Assembly (NCBI RefSeq): GCF_000764305.2
Contig: NW_025942403.1
Span: 620,001-684,000 of the forward strand
Direction: 5' to 3'
Source: Hyalella azteca
Lineage: Eukaryota; Arthropoda; Malacostraca; Amphipoda; Hyalellidae
Length of the DNA stretch: 64,000 bases
Positions 1 to 12,353 of this stretch are shown here, in pieces (within the stretch, counting starts at the first letter, position 1; each line of letters begins with the position of its first letter). The position numbers were made by a program, and so were the translations under genes. The notes beneath the pieces are model-generated. The model saw nothing but the letters and a program-made list of their open reading frames with translations, searched no databases and was not told where the DNA came from.

Positions 1-830
1 AGAGATAGACCGTACCGTGAGCAACTCATTTCTACGAATTGTTGACGATAGCCATTGCGCCTTCAGCTACTTTTGTTTCTAGTCATCCGCCCTGCCTTTA
101 TTGGTTAGATTTTCCATTCAATGAAATCAAGTTATGTAATAAAATCTGTTATCCATATTCAGTGGCTATTAAGTGATCATATTGCGAATACGAATAAAAG
201 CATATTTATTACAACGTTAAATTGCTTACGTTCGGACGATATTCATTTTCAATATAGGTAAATAGGACTGGGAATATTTTTTACGATTGCAGAAGAGATG
301 CGCTTATTATTATTAGTATTGAAAATAACGTGCGCGTCCATGACGTTTTCGGGACGGATGATGGTTTCGCTCCATGTTTCTGAAGTGCCTTACCCGGGAT
401 ATCAAAATAGAGATAGAAAAATTATGCATGATCATGCTAACATTGAACTTTTCTGTGCACTGCAATCTGTCGGCTGTCATGATACTCAAATCAGTGAAGT
501 TAAACGCCGTTGTCTCATATTGCCCAAATAAGGCAGTAGAGTTCCATACATTTAGCTTTACATTGTTCGCATTATTACCTAACAGATAGTCGAGGAAATA
601 ATTGAGATTCTGTGTTATTTATCACAGTTTGAGTGGTAAAGACTGCGAAGTTTGGTGTAATTAGACGTGAAATGACCTAGTTAATATTAATCTGGATTTA
701 TTTAATACACATTATTGCACGTGTACTAACAAGTTAATTGACGAGGTCATCCGTGCGAAGCGTATTGCTAGTCCTCCCGACATTACTATCTGAGTTTTGA
801 AGCTCACACTTTGCATTTGCGAACAGCAGC
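1..830. other. Intergenic, no gene recognised
   Basis: AT-rich DNA with only short overlapping open frames (the longest about 77 codons) that show no domain, no biased composition and no convincing splice sites. I see no repeat or RNA gene in it. Confidence 0.6.
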
Positions 831-1080
831 GACGACTTAATTCAACTTAAATTCGACTGAATCTACCTTACAGACGACTGAATCCACCGCAAAGACGACT
901 TATTTCACCGCAAAGATGACTTAATTTGCCTTATCGACCACAGGATGCGTCTTAAAGACGACTGGATCCGCCGCAAAGACGACTAATTTAACCGCAAGAT
1001 GACTCAATATTAATTCACTCAATTCTCTACAACGACGAAATAATTCGCCGCTAAAACGACTTTATTCACCACAAATATGA
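831..1080. repeat. Degenerate ~21-bp tandem repeat
   Basis: Imperfect direct repeats with a core like CCGCAAAGACGACT followed by an A/T-rich TTAATTCA-type spacer. About ten units can be followed by eye. Divergence between units is high, so the array is old. Confidence 0.7.
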
Positions 1081-1699
1081 TATACAGAAGCAGCGGTTCT
1101 TGGGGATTTTTATTTGGCTCAACGACTTGCCTTGACCAACACGTATGCCTCGGCAACTCGTTTCAACACCGAGAGATGCTGACGCTGGCGAAAGCTTGGC
1201 AGAAATAGACGAGCTTATGAGCTACAAACTTCCCGGCAAACTGTAAGTCCGCGATGCAGCTGAACGCGAAGCCGCTCCGTACTTCCTGAGGAGAGGCTTG
1301 TTAAAAAGAAAAAATTTTCCCCTATAGCCAATTTTTATCAAACATCCACCACGTGAGTTGAATGGAATGTTGGCGTGGGTATAATATAAGAAAATTATCA
1401 TTATATATTATTTTCAAATTATCATTTGCAACTATGAATGTATAAATCGTCTTCTCTGAACTTTCATTAGAGTATTATGAAGATTTATAAACATCATTCG
1501 TTATTACCAAAACCATTAAATAGTATGTGTAACAGTATGTGTGTAACTTATGCTGATCGACTACTTTAAAATTACACTATCATATATAGTGTCTCAGTCT
1601 TGAGGCTGGACATCATTTTGCACCTCATTGTTCTCAAGGTGCGAGGCCAGCCTTATGGATTCATGAACAGATTTCTTATTTGTGGTAAGATATTACTTG
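1081..1699. other. Intergenic with one weak exon candidate
   Basis: Mostly AT-rich. The exception is 1145-1246, a GC-richer 33-codon ATG frame that begins 12 nt after an in-frame TGA. It ends in a stop overlapping a perfect donor-like CT|GTAAGT, with the GT at 1243. It could be a first coding exon, but no downstream exon was identified and the peptide is not recognised. The rest of the interval shows nothing. Confidence 0.4.
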
Positions 1700-2035
1700 A
1701 GCTGGAGTCAGCGCCATTAATGTTGTCACAGTTGTCAGCGCCAGTGCCATCACAATTGTCAGAGTCAATACCATCGAAGTTGTCAGAGTGAGCGTCATCA
1801 GAGTTGTCTGAGTCAGCGCCATCAGAGTTGTCTGAGTCAGCGTCATCAGAGTTGTCTGAGTCAGCGCCATCAGAGTTGTCTGAGTCAGCACCATCAGAGT
1901 TGTCAGTCAATACTATCAATGCTGTCAGAGTCAGTGCCATCAGAGTTGTCAGAGCTAGCGCCGCCCGAGTTATCAGAGTCGTCGCCAACAGAGCTATCAG
2001 AGTCAGTAACATCAGAACCATCAGCAGCTTCACAG
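1700..2035. repeat. 24-bp minisatellite, open on both strands
   Basis: Direct repeats with a unit near AGTCAGCGCCATCAGAG + TTGTCTG. Exact 24-bp spacing is seen at 1811, 1835, 1859 and 1883, with more degenerate units either side. Because 24 is a multiple of three, several frames stay open. The + strand reads Ser-Glu-Leu-rich repeats (138-codon frame, 1804-2220). The - strand reads acidic DNSDGADS repeats after a hydrophobic, signal-like start (126-codon frame, 1653-2033). The hydrophobic part is the same repeat read in another frame, so a protein is possible but unlikely. Confidence 0.8.
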
Positions 2036-4432
2036 AATATTATTTGACTGAACTTAATCCTAAGCACCCGCAGGATAAATTTACCGACTTATTGTTGTGT
2101 TCCTTATTAAGAAGGATATTTATACACTTGTCGTCAAGTTTGGAACGGGTTAAGCCTCAGATATTTGGAAAATTTTGGTCGAAACAAGGTGACAGGGTAC
2201 TGAAGAGCAGTAAGATTTGAATAGTGATTTTTAGGTTCGAAACATGGCTTGCTGTTTAATTCCATTATGTTTCTAATATGCCACATGCTGAATATAACCC
2301 AAACTCAACACTGACGTCACGATATCGTCAGTTGCGTTGATTGAAATACGGGTGACAACTTCAAACATGGATCCATTAGCTTTTATAAAGCGGTCAAAAT
2401 TTCTTTCTTCAAAAAGTCCTAGACAACACTTCGAAAATGCGAAAAAATTGTCGGAAAGCCGATTCTTTGATTTCCTGGAGGTGTTACCTTACGCAGAATC
2501 CACTGCATTTACCTTCGCTGCCTACTGTATCTTCCAGCACACATTTTCCTATGTCTGCCTATCCTAGAGATATTATTTCCAGCATACATTTCCCTTATTG
2601 TCCAGAACACTTTTTTCCTATATTAACCTCGAGCATACATAAAAATTTTTCAGGTCATAGTCTGCATAGTCATAGTCATAGTCATAGTTTCAGGTCATTA
2701 TTTTTAAGTTCGGGAAATTATACTATTGCCCTTTTAACATGTAAATTTGTTAAAAAAATAGCCGTTATTGAAAGAGCTTGCTCGTTGAGAATGAGGCCCG
2801 TCGCTTGCAGTAAACTATCACTGCGTCGAGAATAAATGCAATAGCTGTCTGTCAACAATTTCTGTGCATCGTGACCGGATGTCGAGAATAATGTTCGTTC
2901 GTCTCGACCAATTGTAGAAGCATTCCATTAACTTTTTGAATTTGTACCGAGCATAAATCTCAACTAATTGCGAGTGAAGCTATTGAGAGTTAATATTCTT
3001 TTGACGCAATATATTATCGAGACGCACTCTTTATGTATACAAATGAATTTCTTTTATATTAAATGGTTTGTCCTCATAATCCAAAGCATCCCATCCAGCT
3101 TCTCTCAGCACGGATGTCCTAAGTGGACGAAAGGCCACGGCTGCAGGCAGCTTGTCTCAGGAAATAATATAACAGCTTATCAGGGCTGATATGATAGCGC
3201 GCCATGACACTAACTAATAAGATTCCTGGCATCGATAAAAGATTCGTCACAGCCTCCCTGCTGAGCTACGCATAGGCCGCATCACACGCGCGCTTGAGGG
3301 AGGCTGTCGCGGGTGCCAGCACAACTTTGCCCGCCGGCTGATGTTTATTGATGATGACCAAGCTGGTGGGTGTTCAAAAATCATGTTCCCATAGAGCAAT
3401 TTGGTCATTTTGTATAGAAAACTTTGAAACTGCAGTCTCGCACTCTTTGACCAATTTTAGTCAACGTGAAAAATTGCGTTCCCATTTACCTTATTAAATG
3501 AACATATGTTTCATAAACAAACTCTTCCTGAAAGGTGAATCTCTAAAATTCGTTACACTGTTTCTGAACAAAGATAAGATAAGATTACTGATGACGCAAT
3601 TATTAATAAAGACTCACTTGTAATTGCCATTTGTAAAGCCAAGACTTGTGAAAGGATTGTGAAGGGTACTGCATTTGTCATTCGTATCACATGAAGCCCA
3701 ACATAAGAAATGAAAACAAAAAGAACGAAGATTACCTGAAGCTGCTGCTCCATAAACCTACCGCGCTTAAGCCTGCTGCTTGAGGTTACGCAGGGAAAAA
3801 AGCGAATGGAAACTTCAATTTTGGATGGAATGCTGAGTGTATTGCGCGGCAGTAGCGGCGTGGAATAACTGTATTTGCTTGCTCCGGTTTGCTGTAAAAG
3901 TTTTCTATTCATTTCATGTAACTCTAAACGCTCTCTGAACTCTAATTTCATTCAAGACATCATTTCATCCATGTTAAACATACATTAAATAAGCGTCACC
4001 TGATTAAACAGTTCAAAATTATACCTCATTGAAATACCTTCCACAATTTTCATCACAGAGCCTAGGTTCCTTTCCATAACCCGAATGCTACGAATGAATT
4101 CAGGAAGTCATTAAAAATTCTGGCTCTCCCGTATTACTTTTTTAGCTCTCAGCGCAGGTCAAGGGCGAATTTTTTCTGCATCATTGGGCAGCGCGCTCAG
4201 GCATTATGCTCTCGCGGCGCCTAAATACCAGATTGCTTCTAAATCTCGGGTAGGAAGATTTACAGCTTGGGCTTCCCTACAGCAGCGAAACTCTGTGTGC
4301 GCATCACGGCAGCAGTGAGACTTACAGGCTTGGTATTGCTGGAAAAACATGGATTACAGTGCAGCTTGTTATGGCGGTGAGAACTGCATTTTTGCTTCGT
4401 TTTGGGAAACGAGACTAGCAGTTGTGTTTCCT
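2036..4432. other. Intergenic with small repeats
   Basis: There is a (CATAGT)n microsatellite at about 2655-2688. An inverted repeat (ACAGCCTCCCT / AGGGAGGCTGT) lies near 3248-3308, enclosing a GC-rich loop. A 132-codon minus-strand frame (3553-3951) has no recognisable domain. From about 4300 degenerate precursors of the next minisatellite (GGCAGTGAGACT-like) appear. No gene is supported. Confidence 0.5.
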
Positions 4433-4831
4433 TGTGGCGGTGAAACTGTCAGTTGTACTTCAATGTGGCGGTGAAACTGTCAGTTGTACTTCAATGTGGC
4501 GGTGAAACTGTCAGTTGTACTTTAATGTGGCGGTGAAACTGGCAGTTGTACTTTAATGTGGCGGTGAAACTGGCAGTTGTACTTCAATGTGGAAGTGAGA
4601 CTGTCAGTTGTACTTCAATGTGGCGGTGAAACTGTCAGTTGTACTTCAATGTGGCGGTGAGACTGTCAGTTATGCGTCAATGTGGCGGTGAGACTGTCAG
4701 TTGTACTTCAATGTGGCGGTGAGACTGTCAATTGTACTTCAATGTGGCGGTGAAACTGTCAGTTGTACTTCAATGTGGCAGTGAGACTATGAGTTATGCG
4801 TCAATGTGGCGGTGAGACGGTCAGTTGTACT
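4433..4831. repeat. 31-bp minisatellite ending at assembly gap
   Basis: Units begin TGTGGCGGTGAAACTGTCAG and recur at exactly 31-bp steps from 4433 to 4805: thirteen units with substitutions but no indel. The last unit is cut by the N at 4832, after which unrelated sequence starts, so the real array is probably longer than shown. Confidence 0.93.
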
Positions 4832-4832
4832 N

Positions 4833-6559
4833 ATGAGAGCTGAGGCAGTATACCACCATTTAGGTATCATCAAGTTTTTCAGACTGAATTATAAAGCTTT
4901 TCTGCATAGAATATAGGAAAATGAAGGACAGATAAATTTGTGATAAATGTCCCACTTTGTGTACAGCGATTGCGGTTTTTTCGTCTATCTTTGAATTATG
5001 TAGCCGCTTGTTTTCCAAGCACGACATTCGTTATCGGGTTACACAGAGCCTCTCATTTGTTGCATTGACTATATATACGCCATGCAACACAGCGTTTGTC
5101 ACAGCCATGGACAAGACGCAATAAACAGCATGAAAAGCTCGTCATTTCCGTGAGAAGCCTTTGAGAAGCTTATTTACATTTTCCGTGGAATTTTGAACGC
5201 CTTTGTTCTTGTGTGACAGCTGCCAGATATCTTCACTACATGCATAGTGAATAAGTGCATTTGAATCATTTAATGAGAATTACTGCCAGCATTTTAATTT
5301 TTATTTCATTTCTTGATATTAATCAATCTTGATTATTTCACATTTCACTTAGCAGAATTAATGGCTAGTAGACCAACAGAACTTGTGAAGAAGGTCACTG
5401 TATTGGTCCACAAGCCTCATAGTGTATGTCACAGGTGCGAACAACTATTTTAAGAACTTCGTCCAGTTCTTCATTAAGTCAGCTCTCATTAATATCGCCA
5501 GAGTATATATCATTTCCACTTAATCCATTTTTATTGCAGTAAACTATATTCACTTAGTCCACTAAGTGGATAGGTCAGAAGGCATCTCACAAAGGGTAGA
5601 GTTCAGAGGGGAGCAGGAGCTCAGTGTCAACATAATTTGTCGACACAAATAAGCCAGTCAGTTCGTCGGAAACTCCCGTCCCCTTAAATGATGTCTGTCG
5701 GAATATCCGTTATTTCTTTAAGTCATGACAAATTCCTCCCATAGTCAAAATGAAATTAAATTTTAGGCATTGCCCTTAAAGAATATCTAGGCATTTATCT
5801 CTCCAATGAGTAAGTTTGTACCATCATGGTTTTGTTCAATATAGTTATTTTCTAAATTGTCAGTATACTTCTGCCATCTTTCTTTAACGGATATATTTTG
5901 CATGTAGAAAAGTATAATTCTTTGAAATATTTGTGTGTTCTGAAACAAAGCTGAAGCTTAATGACAACTCCAAGATCACTTAAAATCCAGAAAAGATTAC
6001 ATACTCCATTATACCATTCCAGATTACGTCGCGATCGCAAATTGGGCTTTAGTGATTCTCCTGAAAATTACGCACACCTTGATATTAAATGCGTAGCTCC
6101 AGCATGTCTGTTTATAACTGAACATGCAATTAGCGCAGTTCTGACCACGCCCGAGTCTGGTAATTACCGAGGCTGGAATGACGAATAGAAGCTCACGCAC
6201 CAGAAACACCACGCAAACCTGGAATTTAATCACGAATTTGAATGTCACTGGTCATAATGAGGCTATAGATAAAATTTAACCTGGTACGAAATTTAATAAT
6301 AATGAATTTTGAATGATAGTTTAATTTCAAGAGCTTTGAAAACTTTTCCCCGATAATTCAATTGTTGCATTTTCAGAAAGCAAAGACCACAATTAACGAT
6401 CATATGAAAAAAAAGAGTACGTATAGTTGAAAGCAATGGTAATTTTTACAAATTAATCACTCTCAGTAGAAAGTGTAGGTTCCCTGTCAAATTGACAATA
6501 ATTTTCTTAGATTACATGCATAAAAATATCTGACAAGCTTACTTTTCAAACTGTTTTAG
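4833..6559. other. Intergenic, no gene recognised
   Basis: AT-rich with short non-homologous open frames only. A small palindrome (ACTTAGT-CC-ACTAAGT) lies near 5552-5567. Nothing else stands out. Confidence 0.55.
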
Positions 6560-7060
6560 GTTCTCTCGTTTACCTAAAAACACATTTTTGTTACAACTAA
6601 TTACTGTAACTACCCTGTCGAAAAGTCCTTTCCATGCCAAGCCGTAGTCAATAATCATTTTCTGTTACCGCCTTGATAGTAAAGATCCCGCCTATATATA
6701 CTATGCCTGGACAACAATCCTTCACTGAAACTACTTTATTGGCAAAACGTCTCGTCTAAGTTGTACCATAGTCAATGATAGGTAAGTGCAACAATCTCGT
6801 TGACAAACAGTTTTCTGTCTAGCCCATGTTATTATAACGAAGCATTTTTATATTATATATTATGATAAAGAACCGTGAACCAAATGCCTCTTTGACAAAA
6901 AGCCTTATCCTTGCCATGCTATCGTCAACTCCATATTTCTACAACGACCTCGTAAATTCGTAAATTCGAGGCGTTGACAAAAAGCGTCATCAATGCCATG
7001 AAGTTATCAACACCATATTTCTGCAATAACATTCTGTATAAAAAGTTTCATCCACACCGT
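6560..7060. repeat. Degenerate ~80-bp tandem repeat
   Basis: Blocks of the form TTGACAAAAAGC...TGCCATG...TATCAAC.CCATATTTCT recur. The clearest pair is 6892-6949 against 6972-7029, an 80-bp step. Weaker relatives lie near 6617, 6740 and 6802. This is an old, diverged array. Confidence 0.6.
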
Positions 7061-8825
7061 GTCGTCGTTGCCGTAACTTTTCCAGTGTTAGCGCAGTTGC
7101 CAAGAAGTCTCGTAGAGGCCGAGATTTTCTGTTCCTACGACACTTAGTGTCAAACTCGGTCGCTGTTTTGAGCGTCTCGCTGAAAAGTGATCGCCCCCAC
7201 ACGCCTTAAGATGTTCGCTAAGTTCATTTCCGTGTCTCGGAGCTTCCCTAACAACGTTATTTCGAGATTGGAAATGTTTTCAGCCTCTCATAGAAACTGG
7301 GTCGTGATTGATTGATGTTTTAGGGACGAGTTCCTTGCATCGAAGCCAACGCAAAAAACGGCCGCCCCTAGCGCCTGGAGATTTGAGACGAGGCCTTGTC
7401 AAGATTGGTGTGAAATTTTTAAGATTTTATGTTTATTTTACGTCAAGGCCAGAGAATCTTAACACCTTGTGGATTCATCACATTAATCAAGTCTTTCATA
7501 CATGTAAGTTGATCACACCAGCAGCACGCACCACTCCGCAAAAATTCATCTCACCAGCAGGTTCATCACACCAGCTGATGCCTACTGCAATAACTGGCTT
7601 TTATACCCCATCGACAGATCGATAGCTGCTCGGAATTACTTCCTTTGCCTAACATATTACCGCTAAACGAAATGTCGGGCGCTCTCTCCCTCTCTCTCTC
7701 TCACTGTCTCTCTCTCTTTTACTTTCCACTTACTCGTCTCTGAATGCGCTTCATTTCTTCTCCTTGTTTGCGCTCGTTTCTTTTGATTACGTCAGAAGTC
7801 AATTATGCTCTACAATCCAATCTCCACCTTTTTATACTGACTTTTATCCACAGCGGTATCCCCTCAAAACACAACATTTTCTCTGTACATCATTCGTCGT
7901 CCATGGATGTCATAGATTTTATATTTATCTTCCCTGCATGCATTCCGTCCAGGGAACAAGTCCACAAAGGGGGAAAATCTATCATCATTGCTTGCTATAG
8001 TGAAGAATTTTAGCAAATTTTCTGGGCGCGTTGCATGAAATCAGCTGGAATATATGAGCGATGCTCTTGGCAAAGCCGGCCTTGAGAAACGACAGGAAAA
8101 CCGAATGCTCTATTTATTCAATAACAAATGCTTCTTGACGATTCTATTTAGAGATTAAAATACTATGTTGATGTTTTAAATTTTTAGACACATTTTTACG
8201 ACTTGTACAAAAGAAATCAAAAAATCTTTAATAAGGTTAGTCAGCTTGGAAAGATTTAAGAGATGATAAATCTGCGAAAATATTTTTTGCATACTACCTG
8301 TACGAAAATTTTGATGCAAGAAATTTTAGAAAATAATACATTTAAATCTATGGCTAGCACCCAAAATATTTTTATGTTTTGAAAAAATAGATCTTTGAAC
8401 TAAAAAATTCAAAAACCCCCAGTTCTGCCTGCAACAACCGAATAAACTTGGAAAATTTCCCCTATCGACCGTCAAACAACACACGCGTGCTCTGTATGTA
8501 TGTTTGGTGCCCAAACAGCAATGTCCGACCAAGCGTTCGTTCAAACACGGCGTCAAAACTGTTCAAAAGTTGCTAACAATTGTATGTTCAGTCGAGCCCG
8601 CAGCACCGCCGCACAGAATGCCATGTAATATATTTAATACTTTTATTCGCCTCAATCGTCATTTTTGATGAATTTATCTGCAGTGTTTGGGGCTGATGGG
8701 ATTTAATTCTAAGCCTTTGGATTTGAAATCGTTTAACGGGCTGCGGTAGATAGCTGCGTTATACCTACTGTAGCTGCGTCTGCATGTGCGTGTACTTTGC
8801 TCTATGGTAATTTCCATTGCACATG
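7061..8825. other. Intergenic with CT microsatellite
   Basis: A short threefold repeat (TTCATCACACCAGCAG-like) spans about 7511-7576 and a (CT)n-rich microsatellite about 7681-7722. A 105-codon + strand frame (7308-7625) crosses the first repeat but shows no family signature. No gene is supported. Confidence 0.5.
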
Positions 8826-8910
8826 AAAAAAGTTGTTCATTACGATTTAACCGTCTTCGTGGATTTTAAAAAAAGTTGTTCATTACGATTTAACCGTCTT
8901 CGTGGATTTT
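8826..8910. repeat. Perfect 43-bp tandem duplication
   Basis: AAGTTGTTCATTACGATTTA and the following bases to GTGGATTTT occur twice in a row with a 43-bp step and no visible mismatch, indicating a recent duplication. Confidence 0.9.
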
Positions 8911-9267
8911 ATCTAACGTATAATCATCTCATTTTTCTTCCTTTGGAATATTCCTACAAATATAATGTTCCAGGAAAATATGTTAAAAATTAATGTCAAT
9001 ATTTACGTTAAAATAAATAATTACTCCTCTCCGTTGGCTTTGATTTCTTCTTTGACGTTTTGTTAAAATTCCAGCAAAAAATTTGCTTTTTGTATATTAA
9101 GTGACACGCAATTAATTAGCGCAGGAACCTGCAAACAAAAAAATTTGCGTGAAAATGTTGGAGCTTGGAAATCTTAATGCGAAATGTTGCAAGGAAATTT
9201 TAGCGGAGAGGCCGGCGGCTCCTTACATAGCACAAACTCGGGACTAGGAGAAGCTCTGCGAAGATCT
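8911..9267. other. Intergenic, nothing seen
   Basis: AT-rich sequence between two tandem repeats. I see no open frame of note, RNA gene or repeat. Confidence 0.55.
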
Positions 9268-9415
9268 TAATTCCCATGTTGATCATTGTAATATGATCGT
9301 AAGTTCTATGTTTATAATCGTAATATGATCGTAATTCCCATGCTGATCATCGTAATATGATCGTAATTTCTAGGTCGATCACCTTAATATGATTGTAATT
9401 TCTTAGTTTGGTCGA
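9268..9415. repeat. 32-bp minisatellite, ~4.6 units
   Basis: Units start TAATTCCCATG(C/T)TGATCAT and recur at 9268, 9300, 9332, 9364 and 9396, exactly 32 bp apart. Each unit contains ATGATC/GATCAT palindromic pieces, so the array can form small hairpins. Confidence 0.88.
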
Positions 9416-10254
9416 ATAGTTACCCGTCTGAAACTTCAAGCTATTGAATTTTTGTTTTTGGCAATCTGATTTTTAAGGAGAATAGGAGGAAAGCTCATAT
9501 TAATTTGCGATTGTTTTCATCGATAGACAAGAATATTTTGTGGGAAAACATACTTCGTCGTTGAAGACTATCAAGCTTAGCGACACAATAGTACGGTGAA
9601 AATGTTTGTACGATCTTTCTTGGATTCAATTGAAGACATTTGTTGTAATTCGAACTACCAATAATTATTATATATTAAATTATAATAGATACTTGTTATT
9701 TTTTTGGAGTGAATTAAGGCCAAAAGTATTTATTATCTTTTTTTTGTTTGCTAAATACTATTTCTATTCCATGTCGATAAGTTTGTGGCATAATTTTGAC
9801 AGTGTTCGTCCTTTTTTCCGGAAATTTAGCATACGATTTGCTGCAAAGATTAAATTTCGGAAGCTACTTCGTCACAATATATATATGTACATAATATCAC
9901 TGACCGAGCGTATAGCCAAACTCACAGAATGAAAAAATATACAAAAAAAAACTTCCAATGGATTCCATCAGCGAGAATTCACTGAGTTTAAACTTACGTC
10001 TCTGTGAAAGTTAATAAACTGTGGCATCACCAATCGCAAGCAACATTAATTATTTCCTTTATTTCCCAGCTATAAATCAAAACAGAATTACCATGCTACA
10101 ATTACAATACCATTAATTACAAAGCCATCGCCCAGTCTGTGCACGCCGATGTGCTGACCAAGAATTCGTGCAGATGGCCTATGATATTGGGTTGGTTGGT
10201 AGCTCATGCTTGGTTGATTAGACAAACAGGGAGCATTTGCGTGAAATGGGTCTT
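9416..10254. other. Intergenic, AT-rich
   Basis: A 108-codon open frame (9606-9932) is made almost entirely of A/T-rich codons (Phe, Ile, Tyr, Lys, Asn) and has no domain. I treat it as chance. Confidence 0.55.
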
Positions 10255-10610
10255 CCCCAGTCCCCAACTCTCTCATACTGGCTCCCCTTGTGGGAATTAC
10301 ATGGGCCTTCACCCACACCCAACTCCTTTTTTATTTATTTTTTTTAAAAGGCCTCCCACACTCACCATTCCAACAAAAAAAAAAAAGAATTGAAGGCCCA
10401 ACTCCTTCATCCTGACTCCCCCCTCATGGGGATTACGTGGTCCTCCCCCAGGACCCAACTCCTCCAGTCTGGCTCCCTTCGTGGGGATTACGTGGTCCTT
10501 CACCCAGACCCAGCTCCTTCATCCTGGCTCCCCCCTCGTGGGGATTACGTGGTCCTTCCCCAGGGCCCAACTCCCACACCCTCCCCTCGGAAGGACTCGT
10601 GGGAGCTCGC
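10255..10610. repeat. 55-57-bp C-rich minisatellite
   Basis: The GGGGATTACGTGGTCC core recurs at about 10429, 10484 and 10541, with a diverged copy (GGGAATTACATGGGCC) near 10292. C-rich CCCAACTCCTTCATCCTGGC spacers separate the cores. An A/T stretch (10322-10390) interrupts the array. It produces overlapping open frames on both strands (for example 10390-10660), which I do not count as genes. Confidence 0.8.
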
Positions 10611-11324
10611 AGCTCACCGTCTTTTAAAATAAAGATAAGAAGAACACTGAGCTGATACAACGCGATATAATGATAGCACGTGTTTCGTATTGTTCTATTC
10701 CTCTACAGCGTTTGAGGACGAGGTGCAATTCAAATATATTTTAAACATTCCGAATAGTTCTTTGTTTCATATATTGGTTTAGCACGAGCTTGAACGTAAA
10801 CTCTCGATATTCATTGTCATCTTTTAATTGTGATTTTTGATGTCGCACCATAGATATAGGGATGGTTCAGATTCATTGTTGTTGTTTATTTTGCTTGTGT
10901 GCACGTAAATTCGGCAATTTTTCATAAGTTATTTTCTTCGTGGTTAATCGTGCTAATTCATTATTTAAATGTTTATCGTTATTTCACATTTTCGCTTTAT
11001 TGATATCTTCTGCTTCGTTTCTTCCTGGCCAGAGATAATACATCGTTCAATTGATTCGCTATTGAAAAGCTCTGAAATCAAAACATTATGTCAAGAATAA
11101 ATCGAATTGTTAATAATCATTTGGCTACATTCATGCATGAGAAACGGAGAATATATTAGGCCCGCATTTCAATTTTCAATCTAAATACTAGATTGAAATT
11201 AGATTTCATTAATTTATCTGGGCTTCTTTCACAAACCAAAATGCTGTGTCGATTGACAGCTTGTTTCTTTATTCGTTGCCGGAATGAGCACCGACATTTT
11301 TAATGCAGCGCCAGTCTCTAACAA
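10611..11324. other. Intergenic with small hairpin
   Basis: AT-rich. A short hairpin (TTTCAATCTA / TAGATTGAAA, 5-nt loop) lies near 11175-11200. No gene is recognised. Confidence 0.5.
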
Positions 11325-11540
11325 AACTGCATTATGGGTCAGCCTTGCAGGCGTGCGTTATGCTAAAAGATAGCAGAACTACTTTATAGTTCAGCATAAC
11401 GTGCGTTACGGTATACGATAACACCACTGCTTTTTACTTCAACATTACACAACTGCCTTATGATTCTGCGTGTCACAACTGCGTTATAGTTCAGTATAAC
11501 ACGACTGCGTTATAATTCTGCATAACTCGTTTTCACAGCT
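11325..11540. repeat. Degenerate ~26-bp repeat
   Basis: Variants of ACTGCGTTATAGTTCAGCAT followed by AACAC recur six to eight times with substitutions and small indels. It is clearest at 11460-11530. Confidence 0.65.
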
Positions 11541-12353
11541 TTGTCTCATGTGTTAGATCTGTGACAGAGCGAGGCAATTAAATGCAATGTTGGGCGACTG
11601 GTGAGACCTGCGCGTCTGATGCCTTCTACTGAGATTTGAAGATGACATTTGGGTGTAGCGCTGGTGAGAAGAATAATTTCATTAAAAAATCTGGGAACAC
11701 TTCAACAAATTTTGAGGGCACATTTTTAAATCAAATCATGTTTATAGAAATTTTTACCTATAGTTAATTTGGTAGTGATTTTAATGAAACAGCAGAGCAA
11801 TAGAACAGTAAGAGAATAGGTTGGGGCAATAACAGTGATATTGCAATCCCCCTTATCACTTGAAACATTATGCGAATACAAAAATCGAGTTTGGTTTTAA
11901 GAAGTCCTGTGTGAAAAATTTCTCTTTATTAACATTGAATGCTAAGAAATGTACCTTTAATCAACAGCTGAATTTGTTGAACCCTAAAAACTGCTGGTAA
12001 TCTCATGAATTGGTTGCAAAAGTCAAATGCATGCTGTCGTGGTATTCTCCAAGCTGTTTCTCATCGCACTAAAGCATGAAAGGGAAGCCAGCAAAATCAT
12101 CCCCAACGGCATTTAGCGACCTGAAAATTCCTAGCGCTAAAATGCCACAAAATTATTCGAATTTTGTTGGGTGTCCCGCAACGCGACAAGCGTTTGCAGC
12201 ATGCAAAGGCTGCGGCGGAATTAAATATCGGTAAGCCAGCGAAATTGTTGTTCCAGAGACAACTTTTGTTCAAAAACCATGCATGACAAGACCCTTTATT
12301 CGTTTCTCCATAAACAAAAATAATTCGAAATTGTAATGTTTTTTGGTTTGAAG
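11541..12353. other. Intergenic, nothing seen
   Basis: No open frame of note, RNA gene or repeat was found between the degenerate repeat and the large inverted structure. Confidence 0.5.

Noticed and set aside
2232..2244. GGTTCGAAAC, a B-box-like word
   Set aside because: No A box at the right distance and no cloverleaf, so not a tRNA gene.
3553..3951. 132-codon minus-strand open frame
   Set aside because: No recognisable motif. The hydrophobic stretch near its centre is not followed by any family signature, and no supporting exon was seen.
4433..4831. Regular direct repeats that could suggest a CRISPR array
   Set aside because: Units follow one another with no unique spacers, the substitutions are random, and the genome is eukaryotic.
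9606..9932. 108-codon open frame
   Set aside because: Composition simply mirrors the A/T-rich DNA; no domain, no splice context.
10390..10660. Overlapping open frames on both strands
   Set aside because: They arise from the C-rich 55-57-bp minisatellite, which lacks stops in several frames.
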